Translations under genes and position numbers: made by a program
The notes under the pieces: model-generated
Database searches by the model: none
Told to the model about the DNA's origin: nothing
The model's input: the letters and a program-made list of their open reading frames with translations, nothing else
Assembly: GCF_013009555.1 (NCBI RefSeq)
Contig: NZ_CP046176.1
Location: 1,891,501 to 1,955,500, forward strand
DNA length: 64,000 bases
Direction: 5' to 3'
From: Phocaeicola dorei
GTDB lineage: Bacteria > Bacteroidota > Bacteroidia > Bacteroidales > Bacteroidaceae
Part shown: positions 1-8,870 of the stretch, piece by piece
How positions within the stretch are numbered: the stretch's first letter is position 1
Layout of the letters: every line of letters starts with the position of its first letter

Positions 1-313
1 CCCGGTAAACGAAATATCCCGATTCCGAACAATGCCCATGGATAATCCGATACTCCGGATGTTGGTCGAAAAAGTCGGAAATTTGTTTTCTGTATGTATT
101 GAAGGTGAACGGATGGAGGGGGATCATACGGTAGATCTTGCCACCCATTGCCTCTATTTCATCATCGTATGCGCCCCGTTCCTGCCGGTGTACCATGAAA
201 TCAAACTGAACCCGGTTGCGGTCTATGTGACGGTAGTAGTTCATGACCATCGTTTCGGCACCTCCCCGGTTCATGATGGTGAAAAGCATCAATATTCTGA
301 TAGGTTCTTCCAT
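1..313 (-). CDS. Glycosyltransferase family 4 (GT-B fold), N-terminal part, cut by window edge
   Basis: Only the first 104 codons are inside the window; the rest lies beyond position 1. The start ATG is at 313. The N-terminus carries the GGAE motif (residues 18-21) typical of the acceptor-binding half of family 4 glycosyltransferases, which transfer a sugar from a nucleotide sugar to a growing glycan on the cytoplasmic face of the membrane. It is the last visible gene of the capsule operon and starts 8 nt after the stop of the family 32 transferase gene, so the two are probably co-translated. The donor and acceptor sugars cannot be told from this fragment. Confidence 0.8.
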   Translation of the reverse strand, partial: MEEPIRILMLFTIMNRGGAETMVMNYYRHIDRNRVQFDFMVHRQERGAYDDEIEAMGGKIYRMIPLHPFTFNTYRKQISDFFDQHPEYRIIHGHCSESGYFVYR

Positions 314-321
314 TGTGACAT

Positions 322-1014
322 TTATTTCATTCGATTTCCTGTCAGCCGATGCATCCATTGGCTGAGCTTGTTTATCCATCGGCTTCGTTTGATCCATGTC
401 TGGCTATACCAATGGATGGAATATGTATTTTCGGTGCGGTGTAACTGCCCGTCGATGTAATCATACGGACAGAAATAATCCGTAGGATAGAGAGTGATGT
501 CTCCGAGCTGCTGAAAACTGCCGTCCTTTCTGAATCCGTAAACCTTTTCCAGTTTGCGGGTCAGCTCTTCTACGTTGGTGGTCTGGTCCGGTTTCCCATC
601 CGGGGTGATGAAACAGCGATGATCGTATGACTTTAATAATTCAATGAAGAAAGAGTGGGAGGGTTCTGCTCCTATCAGGTTCGTTCCTACCCATTGAGTT
701 CCTTCGAATCCTAAAAAGGCCTTATTCGTCAGTAACCTATCCAAGGGACGTACCAATTCTACATCCGTGTCCATATAGACACCTCCTTCGTGTACCAATG
801 CCCACAAACGTGCCACATCGCTCACAAAAGCCCATTTCTTGGTAGCGTATGCCTCTTCGCAATAGCGGTTCAGACGGATGTCGAAGTTATTTTCGTTCCA
901 CTCCTTTATTTCGTAACCGGGACAATGTTTCTGCCAGTTCGCTATCATGCGGAGTACTTCAGCAGGCTTTTCCTTATCTCCAAACCAACAATAGTGTATT
1001 GTTCTCGGGATCAT
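322..1014 (-). CDS. Glycosyltransferase family 32-like, DXD-containing
   Basis: A 230-residue protein with the small GT-A fold of the family 32 / Gly_transf_sug group. It opens with the typical IPRTIHYCWFG segment (residues 2-12) and has a DTD metal-binding motif at residues 82-84 within GGVYMDTDVE. Such enzymes add one sugar to a capsule or O-antigen intermediate, using a metal-bound nucleotide sugar. The length is normal for the family. It starts 13 nt after the upstream family 4 transferase gene stops and is followed 8 nt later by another family 4 gene, consistent with one transcript. Substrate unknown. Confidence 0.85.
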   Translation of the reverse strand: MIPRTIHYCWFGDKEKPAEVLRMIANWQKHCPGYEIKEWNENNFDIRLNRYCEEAYATKKWAFVSDVARLWALVHEGGVYMDTDVELVRPLDRLLTNKAFLGFEGTQWVGTNLIGAEPSHSFFIELLKSYDHRCFITPDGKPDQTTNVEELTRKLEKVYGFRKDGSFQQLGDITLYPTDYFCPYDYIDGQLHRTENTYSIHWYSQTWIKRSRWINKLSQWMHRLTGNRMK

Positions 1015-1027
1015 GTGTTTCCTCTTT

Positions 1028-2305
1028 TTATCCTTCTATTGCTGAATAAATTTTACCGACTTCTTTTTCGTTCCCATAATGGCGGATTCGTAGTTGTGCC
1101 TTGATGGCTTCTTGTTGTCGTTTGTCGGCAATGAACTGTGCCAATCCTTCAGCCGCTCCTTCCACATTGTTTGGGATGATAATGCCGTCCACCCCTTCTT
1201 CCAGTTGGCTTGAGGAGGTAGGAAAACGGGTAATGACCACCGGTTTTCCCAATATCTGCGCTTCACGCACCGTTACTGCTTTGCCTTCGTAACGCGAAGG
1301 CTGTACATAAATGTCACATGCCTTGATGTAAGGGTAGGGATTCATTTGCTTGCCAGCCAAAACGAAATGTTTTTCCATCCCCGTTTCCGCAATCGCTTTC
1401 CGTATCAACGGTTTATCTCCGCCATACCCTACGACATACCAACAAACGTCAATGCCCTGTTGCACCAATTGACGGCAGATGTACACTGCCCGGTCGATGG
1501 CTTTAGGATAAGAGAACCGTCCTACGGTACAGAGCAGAACAGGATGTTTTGTTTGTCCTTCTCGTCCTTCGAATGCTTGTAGGAAAGAAGTGTCGAAGGG
1601 CAGTTCCGCCTGTTCACGTATAAAAGTTTCGGACAGGATATTTTCCATCAGTATCAACTTGCATTCTAATGAAGGGAATTTTGAAAGAAAACCTTTGGAA
1701 ACCGATTCAGAAATGGAGATGATGCGGCCGAAAGCTCCCCATACCGGCAATTCCCGGCGGGTATTGATGTCAATAAAGGAATAGTCGGTATGAATCCATG
1801 CCCATTTTTGCTGTGCCTTTACTTTGTCGCGCACAATGTTGTGCGGTGTAAGGAAACTGATGGCCAGGTCATACGTCCGGCCTTCGTTGATGGAGGGCAG
1901 GAATGGAGTAGTACAGTCTGCTACATATTGAAATATGGCCTGACTTTCTTTTGCCTTCCTCCGTTTCCTGTAACACCAGTCCAAAAGGTGTGCTGCGATG
2001 CGCCCGGCAGCAATGTCCCAATACCCTTCGCGGATAATTTTCCGGATAGGGCGGGTGAGGGTGGTGTACTTTTTTACTTCGGGCAGAAGATTCACTTCCT
2101 TGGGTATGAGGTTCATAAATTCCCCGCTATGCCGGTAGACAAACAGATCCACTTGGCAACGCGAATAGTCTAGGGCATTGAGCAAGCCGATCAGCGAGCG
2201 TTCTGCCCCGCCTATCTCCAGGTATTGGATGGCGATGAAAATACGGGGAGGCGTTGTGCCATGTTTGATTGGCTGTCTATTTTGATGTGATGACTGATTT
2301 TTCAT
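1028..2305 (-). CDS. Glycosyltransferase family 4
   Basis: A 425-residue GT-B enzyme. The N-terminal GGAERS motif is at residues 32-37. The C-terminal nucleotide-sugar domain shows the E-x7-E type segment (YEGKAVTVREAQILG), which in family 4 enzymes binds the donor sugar. The role is inferred as a step in capsule repeat-unit assembly in the cytoplasm. The start chosen is the only ATG before the GGAER strand; it lies inside the end of the upstream HTH-repeat gene (29-nt overlap), suggesting coupled translation. The first 20 residues are polar and probably disordered. Confidence 0.85.
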   Translation of the reverse strand: MKNQSSHQNRQPIKHGTTPPRIFIAIQYLEIGGAERSLIGLLNALDYSRCQVDLFVYRHSGEFMNLIPKEVNLLPEVKKYTTLTRPIRKIIREGYWDIAAGRIAAHLLDWCYRKRRKAKESQAIFQYVADCTTPFLPSINEGRTYDLAISFLTPHNIVRDKVKAQQKWAWIHTDYSFIDINTRRELPVWGAFGRIISISESVSKGFLSKFPSLECKLILMENILSETFIREQAELPFDTSFLQAFEGREGQTKHPVLLCTVGRFSYPKAIDRAVYICRQLVQQGIDVCWYVVGYGGDKPLIRKAIAETGMEKHFVLAGKQMNPYPYIKACDIYVQPSRYEGKAVTVREAQILGKPVVITRFPTSSSQLEEGVDGIIIPNNVEGAAEGLAQFIADKRQQEAIKAQLRIRHYGNEKEVGKIYSAIEG

Positions 2306-3713
2306 CTTTCTCTATTAATAATGTAGAGTGTGCATTGATCACCTCTGGATGGTTTCGGCGGATATATCCCCCTATACTGTTGTATGTCAATCCCAGCCGG
2401 GTGGCAATGTCTTTCAGTGTTTCGGTGGTCGTCCCATACAGGCGGATCGCTTCAGCATATTTTTCTTTGCTTTGTCTGGACATCCGTTTCCCCTCAGAGG
2501 TCTGTACCATACCCTGTCGGTTTGCCAACTCCGGTTCATGTTTGTGCAGGTACTCTCTGAATGTCTCGGGATGGAGCCCGAACTCTTTGGCGGCGTGGGC
2601 TATCGGGCGGGGGTGTTTTCTCAGGCTCCCGATGGCTTTCTCGTATTTGGCGGCTACGGTTTTCATCCGCTTTTTCGATTTCCGCAAATCAAGACCCCCT
2701 TCTGCCTTGCCGGAAAGTCCTGCCCGTTCCCTCACTAAGTCGATATGCCATTTGTGCAGATAAGAACGAAGTCCTTCCGCTGTGACGTGTGTTCTTTCTG
2801 CGATTTCTTTTAGCGTGAGAGCCGTGTCCTTATAAAGAGACAAGGCTTTCGCATATTTATCTTCTGTACGGAGAGAGGGTTTGTAGGTCCTTCCGTTGCC
2901 GGATAGTTCGCCTCTCTTCTTCTCTGGTCTGGCCTGTGCTTCCGAACGTTTCTTTCTCTTTTGTTCCAGTATATTTTTGTGATAGAACCTCAGATGCTGT
3001 TTGAAACCGCTTGGTGAGACATGGCATGCCCCGGCTATTTCAGGGATCGTCATGTCTGTCTTTTTATAAAGCTCAACTGCTTCGGCGTATTGTTTGGTGC
3101 AAGCCGGGGTCGCCCCACGATGGGTGTTGTCATTTATGCCCAACCAGTGGCGTACTTTCTCGCGCCAAGGAATGACTTCCGGTTCATGGATGCGCATGAA
3201 GTTGGCTAGTCCCGTTCCCTCCACTCCATGTTTGCGGGCTATCTGCGACACATTCAATTCGATATCCTCCAGAGACAAGCATGCATCTATAGCCTTTTTA
3301 TATCTGGCATGCGACACCACATTGGGCTTTCCTTCGGACATGATCTTGACGGCATGGGGATTTTCTCCTTCCAAAGGAATGCGATGGCGGTGTAATACCA
3401 ATTCGCGCCAGTAGCGGCGCAAGTAACTGCCGAGTCCTCCCGCTGAGACGTGACATTCCATAGCTATCGTTTTCAGTGGCATGTTTGTCTCCGCATAAAG
3501 GGCAACTGCCTTGTCGTATTTCTGATGAAGCGCGTGGCGCCGCAGCAGAGCGGATCGCTGTCTCGGAGTCAATCCTATAGGATCCGGAAACGGATTTTCT
3601 TTTTCCAGTTGTCCCATTGGATTCGCTTGTTCATTGCTTTGCTGGGGATTCCTCACCGGCTCCTTTGTGGGATAATCTCTGTCTTTCATCTCTTGATGGA
3701 ATTGAATAGCCAT
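2277..3713 (-). CDS. Protein with six tandem helix-turn-helix-like repeats
   Basis: A 478-residue protein of unknown function. I see six repeats of about 45 residues at roughly 65-107, 137-182, 207-250, 285-329, 355-397 and 417-460. Each follows the pattern KYxxAxxLYxxT, then L/I-K-x-IA, a turn with H/G-V or GL, and a second helix ending in YL/YI-R-x-x-xPE. This matches a helix-turn-helix of the kind found in sigma region 4 and resolvase-like domains. Basic linkers (for example KRKKRSE) join the units. No enzymatic motif is visible. It is likely a DNA-binding protein that could touch several half-sites at once, but this is inference. It is the first gene after the palindromic array at 3755-3840 and overlaps the next glycosyltransferase gene by 29 nt, so it is part of the capsule operon. 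Confidence 0.7.
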   Translation of the reverse strand: MAIQFHQEMKDRDYPTKEPVRNPQQSNEQANPMGQLEKENPFPDPIGLTPRQRSALLRRHALHQKYDKAVALYAETNMPLKTIAMECHVSAGGLGSYLRRYWRELVLHRHRIPLEGENPHAVKIMSEGKPNVVSHARYKKAIDACLSLEDIELNVSQIARKHGVEGTGLANFMRIHEPEVIPWREKVRHWLGINDNTHRGATPACTKQYAEAVELYKKTDMTIPEIAGACHVSPSGFKQHLRFYHKNILEQKRKKRSEAQARPEKKRGELSGNGRTYKPSLRTEDKYAKALSLYKDTALTLKEIAERTHVTAEGLRSYLHKWHIDLVRERAGLSGKAEGGLDLRKSKKRMKTVAAKYEKAIGSLRKHPRPIAHAAKEFGLHPETFREYLHKHEPELANRQGMVQTSEGKRMSRQSKEKYAEAIRLYGTTTETLKDIATRLGLTYNSIGGYIRRNHPEVINAHSTLLIEKDEKSVITSK

Positions 3714-3754
3714 ACCTTTTCCCTCATGTTCTTGGTATAAGAGCTTTAGTGGAA

Positions 3755-3840
3755 AAAGTTAGATATGTTCGTGAGGCAAGTAAGATATCTTATTTGCTCC
3801 ACGAACATATCTAACTTTGTCCGCGAAGATATCTTACTTT
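3755..3840. repeat. Nearly perfect 64-bp palindrome plus an adjacent related unit
   Basis: Positions 3755-3773 and 3800-3818 are perfect 19-nt inverted copies. The centre, 3777-3796, is itself an almost perfect palindrome around aagatatctt, so 3755-3818 can fold as one long hairpin. A further related unit with gaagatatcttac follows at 3825-3838. Read on the minus strand the block looks like three to four 22-23-nt units, each with a taagatatctt or ttagatatgtt core. It lies between the acyltransferase gene (stop at 3847) and the HTH-repeat gene (start at 3713). It could be an RNA hairpin or processing site, a terminator, or an operator array for the neighbouring multi-HTH protein. Confidence 0.8.
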
Positions 3841-3846
3841 TTTTGT

Positions 3847-4875
3847 TCACTTGAGCCGTGTGCTTTCATAATGTGTATGACCGATAATGTATTGTGCGCC
3901 AGGTAGAAAACTGATCAGGTAACTAGCTAGGACAGAACCGGCAAATGTCAATAACGAGACAATGGTTGTTTGTACAATGTATGAGTCGATGACACGAATG
4001 AACTCCCATTGCCAAAGTAGGTAACGCATGATGAAAATATGTATCAGATAAATGCCGAACGAGAGTGAGGAAAGCTGGGTAAGTGTCTTTCTCATCCGTA
4101 GCCAGATCTGCCAATGTTCTATGCATTCTGCCATACGATACCAGCTCACACATTGAATTGCTACAAAAACAGACAGATACCAAAACAGATCATAGAAATC
4201 GACTTTCCATCCGGCTGTTTTGCATACGACTGGTGCTGCCATGGCGACCGTCAGCAAAGGAAACAATGCTTTCCATGGAATTCTTTTAGGATATTGTTTC
4301 AAATAATATCCCAAGACAAAATAACCTGCATAACCCGTAAAGTAATAAAGAATTCCAGTATCTCCGGTATTGATATTTACTACTGGACGGACTATGGGGA
4401 AACATAGGCTGATTCCCCATAGTCCCAAATAAAACTCGATTTCTGTCCGACTCGCATAGTTCAACCATCGACTCAAAACAGGAGCCAATAAGTATAATCC
4501 TATCAAAGTGTACATGAACCACAAGACCGGATTGCCTTGTGGTGAAAAAGGTAAAGATCCCAAGGTTCGCAGCCAGTCAATAGATTCGTCTCTCATCAGC
4601 GTGTTACAACCTAAATAGAACAAGCTCCAAAACAGAGTAGGGAACAATATTTTCCCGAATCTCCTTTTCAAGAAAATACTTGCTCCTGTACGGACAGGAA
4701 GCAATAATGCCCCTGATACCATAAAGAACAGTCCGATACAAGGAGCAGTCAAATAGCTCAATGTAGACAGGAACAATCCGTTCCCCTCCGCACTATCGGG
4801 TAGCGGAGCGTGCATGGCGATGACCATGAGACAGGCTAAAAGGCGGAGGAGGTCGAATTTAGAATCTTGTTTCAT
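3847..4875 (-). CDS. Membrane acyltransferase family 3 (OatA/WecH-like)
   Basis: A 342-residue hydrophobic protein with about ten predicted membrane segments. The N-terminus has the family 3 signature: FDLLRLLACLMVIAMHA with the conserved His at residue 22. Members transfer acetyl or other acyl groups onto sugars, here probably onto the capsule glycan or its lipid-linked precursor. It overlaps the upstream glycosyltransferase gene by 1 nt (start codon at 4873-4875), so expression is coupled. It forms the left end of the AT-rich block that runs to about 16.8 kb. A second, broken family member lies at 10773-11044. Confidence 0.85.
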   Translation of the reverse strand: MKQDSKFDLLRLLACLMVIAMHAPLPDSAEGNGLFLSTLSYLTAPCIGLFFMVSGALLLPVRTGASIFLKRRFGKILFPTLFWSLFYLGCNTLMRDESIDWLRTLGSLPFSPQGNPVLWFMYTLIGLYLLAPVLSRWLNYASRTEIEFYLGLWGISLCFPIVRPVVNINTGDTGILYYFTGYAGYFVLGYYLKQYPKRIPWKALFPLLTVAMAAPVVCKTAGWKVDFYDLFWYLSVFVAIQCVSWYRMAECIEHWQIWLRMRKTLTQLSSLSFGIYLIHIFIMRYLLWQWEFIRVIDSYIVQTTIVSLLTFAGSVLASYLISFLPGAQYIIGHTHYESTRLK

Positions 4876-5777
4876 TATGATAATCGCTTAAATTGAAACC
4901 ATCTTCTGCACGCAATTACAATCCCCATCGGGATACTGACATAGAGCAAAAAATCATATGAAATAGCTTTCAGTGCATAAGCAAGATGCCCTCCTAATAA
5001 AGAAAGTGCCACCATTTGAGCAGCATTGTATCTCTTTTCACACATTTTTTTTGAAATTATGATCCGCTGTCGATACATCATAGCATAACCCATCGGATTA
5101 TCTCTTAGCAAACGCCAAGTACTGTCGCTTAGCCCTCCTTGTTGGTACTCGCAAAGATAAACCACTTGATTATACCATCTTAATTTATATCCATCTAATG
5201 CTATACGATTCCAGATAACTTCTTCCGGAGTAAAATTTTCCCCCTGCCAAACAGGAAAACGATAACGATTCAGTTTCTCGGTGTAAAACACCTCTGCCAT
5301 ATCCACATCTAAACCATAATGCGTCCGCTCCAAATTACTGCACTCTACATATCCTATAGAATTCGGAATATTATATGTTTGTTTCAACGGTTTTCTGTTC
5401 AAATCCCCTCTTTTTTTGGATATACCTATGATGTGTTCATCCGTAATTCCATCAAAAGCCGAGATAATCTGCTCGACAGCATCATCAGTCAGTAAGTCAT
5501 CGCTATCCAATATCATAAAATACTGTGCCTTTGTCAAATCTAAGGCTCGGTTAATCGCCCGGTTCTTTCCTCCATTATCAATCGTATAGAACCGTTTATC
5601 AAAACCAGTCTCCTCTGCTTGCCATTGCTTCAACAGCGAAACCGTATCGTCCGTTGAGCCGTCATTGATAACCAACCATTCAAAGTTCATGTTGGTCTGC
5701 CGTTTCAATGACTCATACAATCGTGGTAATGTATGTTCGCGATTATAAGTAGGAGTGAATATGGTCAGTAAATTCAT
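4875..5777 (-). CDS. Glycosyltransferase family 2
   Basis: A 300-residue GT-A enzyme. It starts with LLTIFTPTYNREHTL, has the NDGSTDDT nucleotide-binding loop near residues 38-45 and the catalytic metal motif in MILDSDDL. The C-terminus has a short hydrophobic stretch (YDFLLYVSIPMGIVIA) that may hold it at the membrane. It probably adds one sugar of the capsule repeat. It overlaps the upstream gene by 4 nt (5774-5777) and the downstream acyltransferase gene by 1 nt, which is typical of translationally coupled operon genes. Confidence 0.88.
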   Translation of the reverse strand: MNLLTIFTPTYNREHTLPRLYESLKRQTNMNFEWLVINDGSTDDTVSLLKQWQAEETGFDKRFYTIDNGGKNRAINRALDLTKAQYFMILDSDDLLTDDAVEQIISAFDGITDEHIIGISKKRGDLNRKPLKQTYNIPNSIGYVECSNLERTHYGLDVDMAEVFYTEKLNRYRFPVWQGENFTPEEVIWNRIALDGYKLRWYNQVVYLCEYQQGGLSDSTWRLLRDNPMGYAMMYRQRIIISKKMCEKRYNAAQMVALSLLGGHLAYALKAISYDFLLYVSIPMGIVIACRRWFQFKRLS

Positions 5778-6778
5778 TGCAAAACTTTTTTATAAATCCT
5801 ATAAGACAAACAAAACCAGCCTATACGGTGCAGCCAGTAAAAGAAACGCTCACCCATATGATGCGGTGTATAAGCTAAAAAAGCTTGACGTACCCAAGGA
5901 CTTTTATGCAGTGATTTTAATCCTTCAAAACAATATTGTTTAGTAATTAAGCCTTGCATCAATTGATTCATATATTTGTATATAAGCATTTCGTAAGATT
6001 GATAGGCTATACGATTGACGACCTGTGCGTTATTCAGATAATCCGACAGCATTCTATGAGAAAGTTCATATATTTGCAACAAATTCTCTGGAATAGATGA
6101 TACTCCTGTTGCTACTCCCTGCACTCGTATCCAATGATATAAAGCATGAGGAATGAATCTAATATTTTGAGCATATTTCAAGTATCCAATCATAAAAATG
6201 AAATCCTCATTTATAGAGTAATTTCCATATTTAATATTGTATTTTCGGATAATATCAATTTTATAAAGCTTGTTACAATTTATATTCATGATACCAGATG
6301 CAAATGCCATTTCCAACTGCACTCTATTCTTGAACTCCACCACAGTAAGATTTTGTTCGATGTGATCTGTCGAAGAAAGCAATTGTCCCTTACTATTATA
6401 CTCATCTACCATATATCCGCAAACTACAAGGTCTACATCCGGACAAGAACAAAGTTTTTCCAAATAATTGGGCTCAACAAAATCATCTGCATCCACAAAG
6501 CAGATAAATTTCCCCTGTGTCTCATCCATAGCAGCATTGCGTGCAGCTCCTACACCTTCGTGGTCACGACACAACAAACGAATTCTATTATCTTTCTCCG
6601 CATACTGGGCACAGATCTTGTAACCATCGTCGACAGACCCATCATCCACCAAAATCAATTCCCAATCATTCCTCGTCTGATTCAAGACAGAATCTATACA
6701 ATTACTTAATGTAGTGGCTGCATTCCAGAATGGAACAACAATCGTAACATAAGGTTTCATGTCTATTCTATATTTCAC
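5774..6778 (-). CDS. Glycosyltransferase family 2
   Basis: A 334-residue GT-A enzyme with VTIVVPFWNAATTL at the N-terminus, the VDDGSVDDG loop and the FVDADDFVEP metal-binding motif. The arrangement is that of EpsJ/WcaA-like transferases that build surface polysaccharides from nucleotide sugars. It overlaps both neighbours by 4 nt. The DNA is visibly AT-rich; for example, row 6181-6240 has 13 G+C in 60 bases. Substrate unknown. Confidence 0.88.
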   Translation of the reverse strand: MKYRIDMKPYVTIVVPFWNAATTLSNCIDSVLNQTRNDWELILVDDGSVDDGYKICAQYAEKDNRIRLLCRDHEGVGAARNAAMDETQGKFICFVDADDFVEPNYLEKLCSCPDVDLVVCGYMVDEYNSKGQLLSSTDHIEQNLTVVEFKNRVQLEMAFASGIMNINCNKLYKIDIIRKYNIKYGNYSINEDFIFMIGYLKYAQNIRFIPHALYHWIRVQGVATGVSSIPENLLQIYELSHRMLSDYLNNAQVVNRIAYQSYEMLIYKYMNQLMQGLITKQYCFEGLKSLHKSPWVRQAFLAYTPHHMGERFFYWLHRIGWFCLSYRIYKKVLQ

Positions 6779-7890
6779 CCCAATAAATTTTCTATTTCTT
6801 TTACAGTTTGTAATGTGCTAAAAAATGACTTTCGTTGAACTGCACGTTGCTGTAAATCTATAAAATAATTCTTTTCTACCATTGCTCGTTTAATAGCCGA
6901 ATAAAAATGTTCCCAATCCGAACAAAGTTCACCAAAGCGCTCCTTCTCCAACAATTCACTTGGGCCAGAACAATCCATACTAATAACCGGTACCCCCAAA
7001 TAAAGAGCCTCTGCTATAACCAAGCTATAACCTTCGGCAATAGAAGGACACACTAACAACTGCATATTTTTTAATATACTATAAGGATTGGCAATGAAAC
7101 CGGGCATAGAAACCACGTCATCCAACCTTAATTCATGTTGTTGCCGCTCCAAAGCCTTACGTTCTTCACCTTCTCCCAATATATAAACCTTAAACTTCAC
7201 CTCTTCCTGCATCAATTTTTTCACAATAGGCAACAAATGGTCGAAACCTTTTGGACGTGTAAGACGACCTATTGCCACAATATTAAAAACATTTTCATCA
7301 ACTTCTATCGTACAGGGCAACTCTTTCTTTTTCTCTATATCAGATTCGTCTATCGGATTATAAATCGTACAAACTTTTTCTAATCCATAATGTTCACACA
7401 TCATACGTTCCACAGAATGCGATACACAAATCACCTTATCGAACTGTTTATAAGCCTTAATCTCTTTTTCACGATTTTGATAAATTCCTTTTTCAAGCGT
7501 CCATGGCAACTGTATCAAATCACTATGTACCCAAGCTACCTTTTTAACTCTATGCAAAGATGCCAACAACTTAGTACAGACCCCCTCCACAAACGCTACA
7601 TACATATCAATACCAAGTTGCGGAACCACCCATTTAGCCACTAACCATATAGGCAGCCACCGATAGATTAGTTTATATTTCAACTTAGCCCACAATCCAT
7701 CACCAATAGGAATCACCGAAACAATCCTTACAGGCAATCGATGAAAATCACAATATAAAGCACCCACATCATTCATCACCAATACCGTTACCTCAAACCG
7801 ATGATAATTCAAATGGCGCAAAATGGTGAGCAGCACCTTCTCTGCGCCACCCCCTGAAAATGATTCAATAAAGAAAAGAATATGCCTCAT
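6775..7890 (-). CDS. Glycosyltransferase family 4
   Basis: A 371-residue GT-B enzyme. The N-terminal SGGGAEKVL motif (residues 12-20) and the C-terminal segment with PSIAEGYSLVIAEALYLGVPVI (E-x7-E donor site) place it in family 4. It probably adds a hexose or HexNAc to the capsule intermediate. It overlaps the downstream family 2 gene by 4 nt and begins 11 nt after the upstream family 2 gene stops. Confidence 0.88.
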   Translation of the reverse strand: MRHILFFIESFSGGGAEKVLLTILRHLNYHRFEVTVLVMNDVGALYCDFHRLPVRIVSVIPIGDGLWAKLKYKLIYRWLPIWLVAKWVVPQLGIDMYVAFVEGVCTKLLASLHRVKKVAWVHSDLIQLPWTLEKGIYQNREKEIKAYKQFDKVICVSHSVERMMCEHYGLEKVCTIYNPIDESDIEKKKELPCTIEVDENVFNIVAIGRLTRPKGFDHLLPIVKKLMQEEVKFKVYILGEGEERKALERQQHELRLDDVVSMPGFIANPYSILKNMQLLVCPSIAEGYSLVIAEALYLGVPVISMDCSGPSELLEKERFGELCSDWEHFYSAIKRAMVEKNYFIDLQQRAVQRKSFFSTLQTVKEIENLLG

Positions 7891-7901
7891 AATTCAAAAA
7901 A

Positions 7902-8870
7902 TCATGTATAATACTTTAATAACAAAATTAGAATTGCAGAAGGTAAAAACAACATTTTTTTCATCCATTCGGGACAATCAATTATTTCTTTATTTTGTTT
8001 CAAAAAATTCCAATTAACCACAGGGTGAACGGAACTCATCAATTTAAAAGTTTCTCTCAAATTTCTGACTTTTGATATCTGGTAAAGATTGTCAACCAAA
8101 TAATTAAACAACTTATTCACCATATATTTTTTTATTGGGAAATTTCCGTTTGCTTGGTTTATACAAAGTAATTGATAGAGTTGATTCCAGTATTCTATAT
8201 CATTTTGCAAATTATAATCATATATTTTATGGGACAAGCCCGTTACGATATCTATTTGATAGTAGTAGCCGGCATAGTCAACATTACAAACTTGATTTGC
8301 ATGACTAATGAATTTAATGTTAAAATCCCTATCTTCCGCGTACGATAAATTCTCATTAAAACGTAGCTGATAATTATCAATTACCGTCTTTCTATAAAGC
8401 TTTCCATGAAGGGCAGTCGTATAATCTATATAATAGAATTTATCATCACGTAAATCATCTAAAGTCCATTCTCCCGCTTCAACATGCTTAGTCTTTACGC
8501 AAGTATCATCTTTCATGCAACTTAACCCTGTTAAGACCAAATCATAAGAACCAACCTGTAATAAATTCTCCAACAGGTGACGGTCAATATAATCATCACT
8601 ATCTACAAATAAGACATATTCACCCTGAGTGACGGCCAATCCGATATTTCTAGCAGAAGAAACCCCTCCATTCTTTTTATGAATAACCCTAAATCGGTTG
8701 TCTTTTTGTACAAATTCATTACATATACATGCAGAATGGTCTATAGATCCATCGTTTATTAAAATCACTTCATAATCTCCTAAAGTCTGATTTTGCAAAG
8801 AAGCCAGACAGCGAGTAAGGTATTTTTCTGAATTGAATATAGGGACAATGATAGATATTTTATTCTTCAT
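7902..8870 (-). CDS. Glycosyltransferase family 2
   Basis: A 322-residue GT-A enzyme starting MKNKISIIVPIFNSEKYL, with the INDGSIDHS loop and the LFVDSDDYID motif. A longer open frame begins at 8972, but the extra 34 residues resemble nothing in the family and lie inside the upstream gene. ATG 8870 also makes a 4-nt ATGA overlap with the upstream stop, so 8870 is the better start. Likely a capsule repeat-unit transferase. Confidence 0.88.
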   Translation of the reverse strand: MKNKISIIVPIFNSEKYLTRCLASLQNQTLGDYEVILINDGSIDHSACICNEFVQKDNRFRVIHKKNGGVSSARNIGLAVTQGEYVLFVDSDDYIDRHLLENLLQVGSYDLVLTGLSCMKDDTCVKTKHVEAGEWTLDDLRDDKFYYIDYTTALHGKLYRKTVIDNYQLRFNENLSYAEDRDFNIKFISHANQVCNVDYAGYYYQIDIVTGLSHKIYDYNLQNDIEYWNQLYQLLCINQANGNFPIKKYMVNKLFNYLVDNLYQISKVRNLRETFKLMSSVHPVVNWNFLKQNKEIIDCPEWMKKMLFLPSAILILLLKYYT

